A stretch of 13,922 bases of DNA from Tangfeifania sp. (GCA_018400515.1 JAGYMR010000049.1:1-13922), one strand, 5' to 3'; shown: positions 1 to 6,662, counted from the stretch's first letter. The notes: generated from the sequence alone by a model not told the origin. Translations and numbers: made by a program.

Positions 1-141
1 TTTTTTATCTGCCTTAACCGCGAAAATACCCAACACCTGGACGGGCACCATACCTGTTTTGGGAAAGTTACCGAGGGACTCGAAGTGATTGACCGCATTC
101 GCGAAGGGGATACCATTGAGAAGATCGAAGTATTTGAATGA
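1..141 (+). CDS. Cyclophilin-type peptidyl-prolyl cis-trans isomerase, C-terminal end only
   Basis: This is the last 46 codons of a gene that begins left of the window; frame 1 is open from base 1 to the TGA at 139-141. The visible protein starts FFICL, followed by LDGHHTCFGKV and then GLEVIDRIREGD. That matches the end of the cyclophilin fold (usual form FFITL...LDGxHTVFGxV...GxxVVxxI), which catalyses cis-trans isomerisation of prolyl peptide bonds during protein folding. The catalytic Arg and the N-terminus are outside the window, so it cannot be said whether the protein has a signal peptide or is cytoplasmic. The next gene starts 29 bases downstream on the same strand, so co-transcription is possible. 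The family assignment is firm despite the short length; the subfamily is not determinable. Confidence 0.85.
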   Translation, partial: FFICLNRENTQHLDGHHTCFGKVTEGLEVIDRIREGDTIEKIEVFE

Positions 142-170
142 AACGAACATAATGGAAAAAAACGTGATCC

Positions 171-884
171 ATGGTACAAAAATTTGATTTTTCATTCCAG
201 GAGCTGAATGTCTCGCCACCGGATATTGAGGAGCTGATGGGGTTTGATCCCGGCCAGTCTCCCGAGCCCTTTCCGGAGCTGATCGAAAAAGGGCTGAAAG
301 AAGCCGGTTCACTTTGCCGCATTGAAGGAGGGTTTAAAGTGTTGGATGGAATTGCTGTGGACACCGTGAATGAGACCATCCGGGTGGAAGATGCCACCTT
401 CTCCCCGGGCAAAGTGGTTGTAACGCAGTTAAAAGAATCCCACTCGGCCGCTCTTTTTGTCTGTACCGCCGGGACAGGTATTACGGATTATGCACAAGAA
501 ATTGCAGGGGAGGGCGATCCGTTTCTAAGCTACATCATGGATGTCATTGGCTCTGTAACCGTTGACAAGGCAGCCGGAAAAATTCAGGAAGCGATCGGGG
601 CTTATGCTGCTGCTTCGGAATGGGGCACAACCGATCCCTTTTCTCCCGGATACTGCAAATGGAGTGTGGCCGACCAGCAGGAACTTTTCCGCCTGCTGCC
701 TGCCGGTTTTTGCGGAATAAAACTTTCCGGTTCTTCCCTGATGCATCCCATTAAGTCGGTAAGCGGTATCACCGGGATCGGTCCGGACTGTGAACGCAGG
801 GGATATCAGTGCAAGTGGTGCAACGACACGGAGTGTATATACGGAAAGATCAGGCGGCGAAAAATGGCAAAAAAAAATCACTGA
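171..884 (+). CDS. Stand-alone MetH reactivation-domain-like protein with a C-terminal cysteine cluster
   Basis: This 237-residue protein resembles the activation domain of cobalamin-dependent methionine synthase, the part that binds S-adenosylmethionine and allows reductive methylation of oxidised cob(II)alamin. Supporting motifs are FSPGYCKWSVADQQELFRLL (residues 157-176), the counterpart of the APGYPACPEH region of MetH, and MHPIKSVSGI (191-200), the counterpart of WPGASVSG. No folate-, homocysteine- or corrinoid-binding module is attached, so any partner enzyme is encoded elsewhere. Stand-alone versions are known in bacteria with split methionine synthases and beside other corrinoid methyltransferases. 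The C-terminus carries Cys207, Cys214, Cys217 and Cys222 followed by a basic end, a possible metal or Fe-S site. ATG171 is the only good start, because an in-frame TGA lies at 165-167. The family is fairly sure; the physiological substrate is unknown. Confidence 0.8.
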   Translation: MVQKFDFSFQELNVSPPDIEELMGFDPGQSPEPFPELIEKGLKEAGSLCRIEGGFKVLDGIAVDTVNETIRVEDATFSPGKVVVTQLKESHSAALFVCTAGTGITDYAQEIAGEGDPFLSYIMDVIGSVTVDKAAGKIQEAIGAYAAASEWGTTDPFSPGYCKWSVADQQELFRLLPAGFCGIKLSGSSLMHPIKSVSGITGIGPDCERRGYQCKWCNDTECIYGKIRRRKMAKKNH

Positions 885-888
885 ACTA

Positions 889-919
889 TTGCAAATATCA
901 AATCTAAGGTATTTATTTG
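889..919 (+). promoter_or_regulatory. Possible Bacteroidota-type promoter upstream of the acidic protein gene
   Basis: In the 147-base gap between the two plus-strand genes, TTG (889-891) is followed after 20 bases by TTTATTTG (912-919). This approximates the Bacteroidota vegetative promoter pattern (TTTG near -33, TAnnTTTG near -7) with one mismatch in the -7 TA and one in the -33 element. It would give a leader of about 100 bases before ATG1032. The match is weak in AT-rich sequence and could be chance. Confidence 0.25.
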
Positions 920-1031
920 TTGCTGTTGTTTCGCTTTTCCGGGCGGCATGAAACAGCCCGCTGCGGAACGAATGATGTGATGATTGATAATTTTTAATTG
1001 GTTTATTTTAAGTATTTTAACTTTTAAAACC

Positions 1032-1370
1032 ATGAAGCCTGACAAACCAAGAGTTATTAAAGATTACAACAAACTCGACAAAAAAATCCAGGAGCAGATA
1101 AAATTTGTTTATTCCGAAGGTTTTGCCGACAACCTGATCCATTTTTTCGATCAGAAGGGGGTGAAGGTAACGGCCCTGCCTTTTGAAACCGAAGACAAGT
1201 ATTACATGATCCGGATGACGGAAAATGAGGCCATCCGGCTTGTGGATGATGATGATGATTACGACGTCGACGGCTTTCTGAAAGACAACGTTAAGCAGGA
1301 TTATGAAGACAAGTATGCCGACCTGGATCACGTGGCCGACCAGATCCCGGACGATGACATGGATGATTAG
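1032..1370 (+). CDS. Conserved acidic protein of unknown function, Bacteroidota type
   Basis: This is a 112-residue, probably cytoplasmic protein with no signal peptide or membrane segment. The N-terminal half is mixed and charged (MKPDKPRVIKDYNKLDKKIQ, then a YSEGFADNLIHFF segment and ALPFETEDKYYMIRMTENEA). The C-terminal half is very acidic, with a run of five Asp at residues 72-76 encoded by a GAT repeat (1245-1259) and a DDDMDD end. I remember similar short proteins with the ALPFETEDKYYxxRMT core from Bacteroidota genomes annotated only as hypothetical; I know of no assigned function. ATG1032 is preferred over an upstream in-frame TTG at 984 because it follows an A-rich leader and the extension is not protein-like. 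Its stop codon overlaps the stop of the convergent yqeY-like gene. Confidence 0.85.
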   Translation: MKPDKPRVIKDYNKLDKKIQEQIKFVYSEGFADNLIHFFDQKGVKVTALPFETEDKYYMIRMTENEAIRLVDDDDDYDVDGFLKDNVKQDYEDKYADLDHVADQIPDDDMDD

Positions 1371-1819
1371 CCCTGCAACAGTGCTTTCACCTTGTCAGCA
1401 ATCTCTTTACCTCCGGCTTTTCCCGCCAGCTCTTTTGTGGCGATCCCCATCACTTTTCCCATCGCTTTCATCGATGAAGCGCCGGTTCTTTCAATGATTT
1501 CCCTCACTGCTTCAGTCAATGCCTCATCACTTAATCTTTCGGGCAGATAGCTCTGAAAAATTTCCACCTGGGCCATTTCGGCCTCTGCCAGGTCCTCCCG
1601 CCCCTGTTTCTTATAAATATCTGCTGAATCGGTTCCCTGTTTTTCCAGTTTGGAAATGACTTTCAGGGCTTCTTCGTCGGTAAGCTCTGCGTTGGCTCCC
1701 TTCGCCGCTCTGGCTTCGATGAGGCCTTTCTTTAAATTCCGGAGGGCCTCCAGTTTCACTTTTTCGCGGGCTTTCATCGCCGCTTTCAGATCGTTGTTTA
1801 TTTGTTCAAATAGTGCCAT
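1367..1819 (-). CDS. yqeY: GatB/YqeY-domain protein
   Basis: This 150-residue protein spans the whole YqeY family: an N-terminal helix MALFEQINNDLKAAMKAREK, then LEALRNLKKGLIEA, the ELTDEEALKVISKLEKQ segment, DLAEAEMAQVEIFQSYLP, and the glycine-rich end MKAMGKVMGIATKELAGKAG. The domain is homologous to the tRNA-binding tail of GatB in the Asp/Glu-tRNA amidotransferase. As a free protein its role is not settled; binding of tRNA or of a tRNA-dependent enzyme is an inference from homology. It starts 11 bases after the stop of ftsZ copy 2, so it is probably the last gene of the dcw transcript. I remember an ftsZ-yqeY adjacency in other Bacteroidota. Its TAA (complement of 1367-1369) overlaps the TAG of the convergent gene. 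Confidence 0.92.
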   Translation of the reverse strand: MALFEQINNDLKAAMKAREKVKLEALRNLKKGLIEARAAKGANAELTDEEALKVISKLEKQGTDSADIYKKQGREDLAEAEMAQVEIFQSYLPERLSDEALTEAVREIIERTGASSMKAMGKVMGIATKELAGKAGGKEIADKVKALLQG

Positions 1820-1830
1820 ACAATCAATTT

Positions 1831-3237
1831 TTAATCCACCTGATCGTGAAGGTAAGAATTTTTATCGCTTAATTTGTTTTCGTTGTTGACCGAATAGCTG
1901 GATTTTGGCTTTTTTTTATCCGGGTCGTTCATGCGGTACTTCTTTCGTTTGTAAGCCGGAATGCTTTCCAGCTCATCGAGGTCCTCTTCCGTGGCCGAGG
2001 AGTAATCCATTTTTGCATAGTCAGTTGATTTTTTCCGTTCCCTGCTTGTTTTCGGGTACAATACTTCAAAGTCGAGATCATCTTCGGCAGGACTTCCGGA
2101 CTCACTGAAGGGGATGGTTTTCTGTTTCCGGGCGGCCGGTGAATTTTCGGCGGATTTGTCTCCCGGCCCTGTTTTTTCTACCGGTGGATCATCTTCTGCC
2201 GTTGCATCTTTCAGGTGATGCGTCTCTTTATCGGGTTTCCTTTCGCTGGTAATTTCCGGGATGGAGCTGTTTCCAAAGCCGGTGGCAATGAGGGTCACCG
2301 AAATGTTATCGCCCAGGGATTCATCCTTGCCGTTTCCCCAGATGAGGTCGGCTTCAAATCCGGCCAGGTTTTGCAGGTAATCGGTGATCTTTCCCACTTC
2401 GTCCATGGTCACCTCCTGGGTTCCTGAAGTGATGTTCAGCAGGATGTTTTTGGCTCCGCGGATGTCGTTATTGTTCAGCAGAGGAGAGTTCAGGGCTTTT
2501 TCCACGGCATCCTCTGCCCGCTGGGGGCCACCGGAAACACCGGTTCCCATAATGGCCAGTCCGCTTTTGCGCATGACGGTTTCCACATCGGAAAAATCAA
2601 CGTTGATGTATCCCGGCACGGTGATGATTTCAGCAATGCCCTTGGCAGCTCTGGCCAGCACATTGTCCGCCTTGGCAAAGGCTTCAGAGATTCCGAAATC
2701 GCCGAACATCTCCCGGATGCGTTCGTTGTTGATCACTAGCAGGGCATCCACGTGGCCCTCGAGTTCGGAGATCCCTTCGATCGCCTGTTTTATTCGCCGT
2801 TTCCCTTCGTTTTTGAACGGGATGGTGACAATGCCCACGGTGAGGTACCCTTCAGCACTGCAGGCCTCGGCGATGACCGGTGCACCGCCGGTACCGGTTC
2901 CGCCGCCCATTCCGGCGGTAACAAAGACCATTTTCGTGTTCTCCGAGAGGGCGGTTTTTACATCCTCAATGTTCTCAATGGCCGCCTGCCGGCCGATTTC
3001 CGGTTTGTTGCCCGCGCCGCGTCCCTGGGTGAGCGAAGCTCCCAGCTGTACTTTGGCCGGGACGGGGCTGGCGTCCAAGGCCTGGGCATCGGTATTGCAG
3101 ATGATGAAATCCACATCCCGGATCCCCTGCTTGAACATGTGGTTTAATGCATTGCCTCCGCCGCCCCCGATGCCTACCACTTTGATCTCGGCGCCGGGAT
3201 TTTTCGGGAACGAAAAGTTTGCTATGTTTTCTGTCAT
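1831..3237 (-). CDS. ftsZ: Cell division GTPase FtsZ, copy 2 (canonical type)
   Basis: This 468-residue tubulin homologue polymerises into the cytokinetic ring. The nucleotide site includes GIGGGGGNA (residues 22-30) and the tubulin signature GGGTGTG (111-117). The T7 catalytic loop NVDFSD (212-217) is intact, as are GAGNKPEIGR and the ATGF end of the core. Residues 325-420 form a charged, Pro-containing, probably disordered linker. DELESIPAYKRK (421-432) matches the conserved C-terminal peptide that binds FtsA and other partners. It is followed by a 36-residue extension ending NSYLHDQVD, a pattern I remember from Bacteroidota FtsZ. ATG3237 is chosen because the six-codon upstream extension would begin with TTG and only adds Lys-rich residues; an A-rich leader precedes it. 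The gene lies 30 bases after copy 1. Confidence 0.97.
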   Translation of the reverse strand: MTENIANFSFPKNPGAEIKVVGIGGGGGNALNHMFKQGIRDVDFIICNTDAQALDASPVPAKVQLGASLTQGRGAGNKPEIGRQAAIENIEDVKTALSENTKMVFVTAGMGGGTGTGGAPVIAEACSAEGYLTVGIVTIPFKNEGKRRIKQAIEGISELEGHVDALLVINNERIREMFGDFGISEAFAKADNVLARAAKGIAEIITVPGYINVDFSDVETVMRKSGLAIMGTGVSGGPQRAEDAVEKALNSPLLNNNDIRGAKNILLNITSGTQEVTMDEVGKITDYLQNLAGFEADLIWGNGKDESLGDNISVTLIATGFGNSSIPEITSERKPDKETHHLKDATAEDDPPVEKTGPGDKSAENSPAARKQKTIPFSESGSPAEDDLDFEVLYPKTSRERKKSTDYAKMDYSSATEEDLDELESIPAYKRKKYRMNDPDKKKPKSSYSVNNENKLSDKNSYLHDQVD

Positions 3238-3267
3238 TTTTCTTTCTTTTTGCAATTTTTTCCGGTG

Positions 3268-4614
3268 TTACTCTTCCATCGACTGGTCATCGTCTTCGAA
3301 TAACCTGCCCAGTCCGAAATTTTTGTAAAACCAGTTATCAATGCTGCTTTGGGGAACTGGTTCATCCGCCTCTTTATTATTTTTTTGTTTCCCTTTATTT
3401 TTTCCCGGGAAAAGGTGTTTCTCCTTTTTGGATCCGGAGGCCCTGGTTCTTTTGGTTGTTGGACCGGCTTCCTTTTTGACCTCTTTTTTTGACGGTTTCC
3501 GGACAAAAGGTGCCGGTTCCGCATTTGCTGTATCCGCTGTTTCTGCTTCTGTTCCTGCCGCAGTTTTAGCTTCGGTTTCTGCTTCCTGTTCTGCGTTCAG
3601 CGCATATTTTTCGGGTTCTTTTTTCGGTTGCAGCAGTTTGTTGGGATTGGTGACAAAATCCGTGGCCAGAATGGTAATACTTACGTCCTCGCCCAACGCT
3701 TCGTCGTAGCCGTTTCCCCAGATGATATCCGCCTCCTGGCCTGCTTTTTCCTGGAGTTCTTCGATGATCTCACCGATCTCTCCGATGGTTATTTCTTTTT
3801 TACCGCTAATGATATTGAGCAAAATGTTTTTGGTTCCGTAGATGTCGTTACTGTCGAGCAGCGGCGATTCCAGTGCCTGGTTCATGGCTTTCATGGCGCG
3901 GTCCTCTCCTGAAGCCACGCCTGTTCCCATGATAAAGACCCTGCTGTTGTGCATGACGGTGTACACATCGGTATAGTCGATGTTCACATTTCCGTGGAGG
4001 GTAATGATCTCCGCCACTCCCTTCACGGCGGTGGCCACGATATTATCGGCCATTTTAAAGGCCTCCCGTGCCGGCAGGTCGCCATAAATGTTGTGCAGCC
4101 GCTGGTTACGGACCACTAGCATGCTGTCGACATATTTTCCCAGTTTTTCGATGCCCTCCATGGCTTGTCCGAAACGCTTTTTCCCTTCGGCAGGGGAGGG
4201 GACCGTTACCACGGCAATGGTAAGGATGTCCAGTTCACGGGCAAGGCTGGCAATCACCGGAGCCGCGCCTGTTCCTGTGCCTCCGCCTAGGCCGGCGGTG
4301 ATGAACACCATTTTGGTATTTTTCCCCAGCACTTTTTTCAGGTCTTCATAATTTTCTCGGGCCGCCTCTTCGCCCATCTGTGGCTGATTGCCGGCCCCCC
4401 GGCCTTCGGTCAGGGTCACGCCGAGCTGGATCTTTACCGGGACCGGACTGTTCTCCATGGCCTGGCCGTCGGTATTGCAGATGATAAAATCCACCCCGGC
4501 AATGCCTTCTTCGAACATATGATTGACCGCGTTGCAGCCACCTCCACCGACACCAATCACTTTAATGATGGAGGATGACGTTCGTGGAAACTGAAAATTT
4601 ACTAATTCGGTCAT
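3268..4614 (-). CDS. ftsZ: Divergent FtsZ paralogue (copy 1) with a non-canonical C-terminus
   Basis: This 448-residue protein aligns with copy 2 along the whole core: GVGGGGCNA (residues 21-29), GGGTGTG (110-116) and T7 loop NIDYTD (211-216) are kept, so GTP binding and hydrolysis look possible. Several usually constant positions differ: Glu82 where copy 2 has Arg83, Ser140 for the Phe of VTIPF, His207 for the Pro before Gly, and Asp319 in ATDF for ATGF. The linker is Glu/Ala/Thr-rich (about 341-368), then strongly Lys-rich (about 372-413). No IPAYKRK-type peptide is present; the protein ends with SIDNWFYKNFGLGRLFE, then DDD and a short acidic end. It lies 12 bases after ftsA, whose product it could work with or bypass. 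It could be a regulator, a co-polymer or a self-anchoring FtsZ; the sequence cannot decide. The reading frame is intact. Confidence 0.95.
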   Translation of the reverse strand: MTELVNFQFPRTSSSIIKVIGVGGGGCNAVNHMFEEGIAGVDFIICNTDGQAMENSPVPVKIQLGVTLTEGRGAGNQPQMGEEAARENYEDLKKVLGKNTKMVFITAGLGGGTGTGAAPVIASLARELDILTIAVVTVPSPAEGKKRFGQAMEGIEKLGKYVDSMLVVRNQRLHNIYGDLPAREAFKMADNIVATAVKGVAEIITLHGNVNIDYTDVYTVMHNSRVFIMGTGVASGEDRAMKAMNQALESPLLDSNDIYGTKNILLNIISGKKEITIGEIGEIIEELQEKAGQEADIIWGNGYDEALGEDVSITILATDFVTNPNKLLQPKKEPEKYALNAEQEAETEAKTAAGTEAETADTANAEPAPFVRKPSKKEVKKEAGPTTKRTRASGSKKEKHLFPGKNKGKQKNNKEADEPVPQSSIDNWFYKNFGLGRLFEDDDQSMEE

Positions 4615-4626
4615 ATCATTCTATTT

Positions 4627-5910
4627 TTAATTCAGTGCAACATCTTCATCGTCATCAACATAATCGAGTACCCCCTGCACGACCCCTTTCAACCAGGGGG
4701 AAAAACCGCCCTCTTTTTTCTTTTTCTTCTTTTTTCGTGTTTTTCCTTTTGACTGTGGATCCTCTTTCTCCAGAATCCCTTTCATCAGCCCCAGGGCAGT
4801 GAAATAACCGGGCTGGCACAAATTTTTTATTGGGGATTCCGGGCGCAGCACGCAAAAAGCGTTTCGCGCATCCATGCCTGTGCGGAACCGGACAAGGGAA
4901 ACCAGGTTGTATAAATTGGCGCTCCCCCCCGTAAGCACGATCCCCGCGCCCAGTTCCCCGGCAATGCCCGATTTTTCGATCTGGTAAAAAGCGCTGTCAA
5001 TGATCTCTTCCATGCGGGCCTGAATGATAAATGCCAGGTTCCTGAAGGAGATCTCTTTGGGTTCCCAGCCGCTGTGGCCCGGGATGGTGACCACTTTCTG
5101 GTCGTCGGCGAAATCACCGAGTGCCTGGCCGTATTGGGTTTTTAACTGTTCGGCCCATTTCGGGAGAATGGAACACCCTTCTTTTATGTCTTTGGTAACC
5201 ACCTCGCCTCCAAATGGAATGACCGCTGTTTGTATCAGGATCCCTTCGTGGTAAACGGCCAGTTTTGTTGTTCCGGCGCCGATGTCGAGCAACACAGCTC
5301 CCAGCTCCTTCTCCTCTTCAGTCAGTACCGCCTCACCTGTCGCCAGGGGCGAAAGGGTTATCCGGCCGGTTTTAACCCCGGCTTTTGAAAGCACCCGGCC
5401 GAGATTGGAAAGGTGATTTTCCGGAACGGCAATCAGTTGATAAACGGCTTCAATTTTTTGCCCGGTGATGCCCACCGGATTCAGGTCGGTGGTTTCATTA
5501 TCGACCAGATAAGCCTGGGGGATGATCTCCAGGATGGTATAATTTTGCTCTGCTTTCAGGTTTTGCACTTCGCTGTAGAGTTCATCCACATCGCTTTGCA
5601 TCACAACTCCGTCCCCCGAAGTGAGCCGTGATCCCCGGTGCTCGTATATTTTCATGGGCTGTCCGGCATAGGCAATGTTGACACTGCCGATTTTTTCCCC
5701 GATCTGCTCTTCCAGTTCGCGCAGCACATTTTTTATTGAAGCAGCGGCTTCCTCAATGTTAAGTACCGCCCCCCTTTTTATGCCCCGGGAGGGGACTATG
5801 GAGGCCCCCAGGATCTCCAAGCGGCCTTCACTGTTTTTCTGGCCGGCCAGGGCTGCCATTTTCGAGGTTCCGATATCAATTACCACTGAAAGGTTTGTTT
5901 TTGAAGCCAT
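4627..5910 (-). CDS. ftsA: Cell division protein FtsA (actin-like FtsZ membrane tether)
   Basis: This 427-residue actin-fold ATPase links FtsZ filaments to the inner face of the membrane. Visible motifs are phosphate-1 DIGTSK (residues 12-17), the FtsA-specific 1C subdomain (about 85-165), phosphate-2 LLDIGAGTTKLAVY (207-220) and the adenosine motif VLTGGSA (325-331). A Lys run (393-399) leads to a C-terminal helix FSPWLKGVVQGVLDYV with hydrophobic residues at 406/407, 410/411, 414/415 and 418. That is a good amphipathic membrane-targeting helix, and it is followed by an acidic end. ATG5910 is preferred over ATG5961: it lies two bases after the ftsQ stop and puts the DIGTS strand close to the N-terminus, whereas the longer form overlaps ftsQ by 49 bases. 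The Lys codons contain an in-phase A AAA AAG heptamer (see findings). Confidence 0.96.
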   Translation of the reverse strand: MASKTNLSVVIDIGTSKMAALAGQKNSEGRLEILGASIVPSRGIKRGAVLNIEEAAASIKNVLRELEEQIGEKIGSVNIAYAGQPMKIYEHRGSRLTSGDGVVMQSDVDELYSEVQNLKAEQNYTILEIIPQAYLVDNETTDLNPVGITGQKIEAVYQLIAVPENHLSNLGRVLSKAGVKTGRITLSPLATGEAVLTEEEKELGAVLLDIGAGTTKLAVYHEGILIQTAVIPFGGEVVTKDIKEGCSILPKWAEQLKTQYGQALGDFADDQKVVTIPGHSGWEPKEISFRNLAFIIQARMEEIIDSAFYQIEKSGIAGELGAGIVLTGGSANLYNLVSLVRFRTGMDARNAFCVLRPESPIKNLCQPGYFTALGLMKGILEKEDPQSKGKTRKKKKKKKEGGFSPWLKGVVQGVLDYVDDDEDVALN

Positions 5911-5912
5911 AA

Positions 5913-6662
5913 TTATCTTTTTTTTCCAATGACCTGGTTTTTGTATTTTAAACTTACCCATTTATACTTGCTCCAGTTATTATTTGTCATCACCTGTTGG
6001 TAAAAAGCTTTCATGTTTCTCAGTTTTCCGGGATAATTTTCCGGCGGCCCCAGTTCGATCAGGTGGTCGCCAACGAGAGGGGTCAGGATAATATCCCCGT
6101 CTTTCTTCACATGAACCTGCTCGATCTGGGCTTTCCAGAAAGGGTCTTCATTGATGTAGAGGAGAAATGGAAGCAACGCTTCCCGGGCAAACATTTCGGA
6201 GAAATAACCGGTGACCACCAGCACATTGGCTGTATAGCTGGTTGAAACGGGTATCTTTTCCCCGGTGGAGTCGAGGTAATACCTTCCGGTGGATGACATG
6301 ATCCGTACGACCGGTTCCCGGTGTTTTATCCGGACCCCCAGCACCCCGCTGTATGAGAGGCTGTCTTTTGCGATTACCTTGAAGATTTCCGCTTTTTCAA
6401 TAGCCTGGTGTTTCTCCACCTCTTTTTCGATGAGGTCGGCATTTATTTTTCGCAGGTTCTTTCCGATGAGTTTGGCATCTGCCGCCAGGACCAATCCCTG
6501 TATTTCGTCTTTGCTGATCTTAATGGGGTCTTTCTCCCTGCGTTCGATTTCAATGGTGCGACAGGCCACCCCTTTTGTTTCGCTGGCAGAAAAGGAGAGT
6601 GTAACCACCAGGAAGGCGGCCAGCAGAAGATAACCCGTTAATTTCAGCAATTTACGCCCCAT
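5913..6662 (-). CDS. ftsQ: Cell division protein FtsQ/DivIB
   Basis: This 249-residue bitopic membrane protein has one N-terminal transmembrane segment (about residues 9-26: TGYLLLAAFLVVTLSFSA) after a short basic cytoplasmic end, then a periplasmic part. Residues from about 35 to 115 have the expected layout of a POTRA domain: an IEIE strand, KISKDEI, LRKINADLIEKEVEKHQAIEKAEIF and IKHREPVVRI. The later beta domain contains GRYYLDSTGEKIPV and ends YKWVSLKYKNQVIGKK, like the YVDLRY end of other FtsQ proteins. FtsQ joins FtsB/FtsL and controls activation of septal synthesis. Overall sequence conservation is low in this family, so the call rests on architecture and position between murC and ftsA. 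It overlaps the end of murC by 11 bases, which suggests translational coupling. Confidence 0.9.
   Translation of the reverse strand: MGRKLLKLTGYLLLAAFLVVTLSFSASETKGVACRTIEIERREKDPIKISKDEIQGLVLAADAKLIGKNLRKINADLIEKEVEKHQAIEKAEIFKVIAKDSLSYSGVLGVRIKHREPVVRIMSSTGRYYLDSTGEKIPVSTSYTANVLVVTGYFSEMFAREALLPFLLYINEDPFWKAQIEQVHVKKDGDIILTPLVGDHLIELGPPENYPGKLRNMKAFYQQVMTNNNWSKYKWVSLKYKNQVIGKKR

Noticed and set aside
940..960. Hairpin CGGGC...GCCCG as a terminator after the MetH-like gene
   Set aside because: Stem of five pairs with an 11-base loop and no T-run directly after it; too weak to call.
1325..1347. Inverted repeat GGATC...GATCC with an inner TGG/CCA stem near the convergent gene ends
   Set aside because: Short, bulged, inside the coding region and without a U-run on either strand, so not supportable as a terminator.
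3238..3255. TTG start giving FtsZ copy 2 six extra residues
   Set aside because: The extension is only Lys/Arg/Gln/Glu-rich leader sequence, and the ATG at 3237 matches the start of copy 1.
2384..3328. A 314-codon open frame on the plus strand opposite ftsZ copy 2
   Set aside because: It lies wholly antisense to a well-conserved gene, its product is low-complexity (Ser, Pro, Ala and Met rich) and matches no family I know; it is a codon-bias shadow.
5911..5961. Upstream ATG giving FtsA a 17-residue N-terminal extension
   Set aside because: It would overlap ftsQ by 49 bases and add basic residues not expected in FtsA; ATG5910 fits the family and the junction better.
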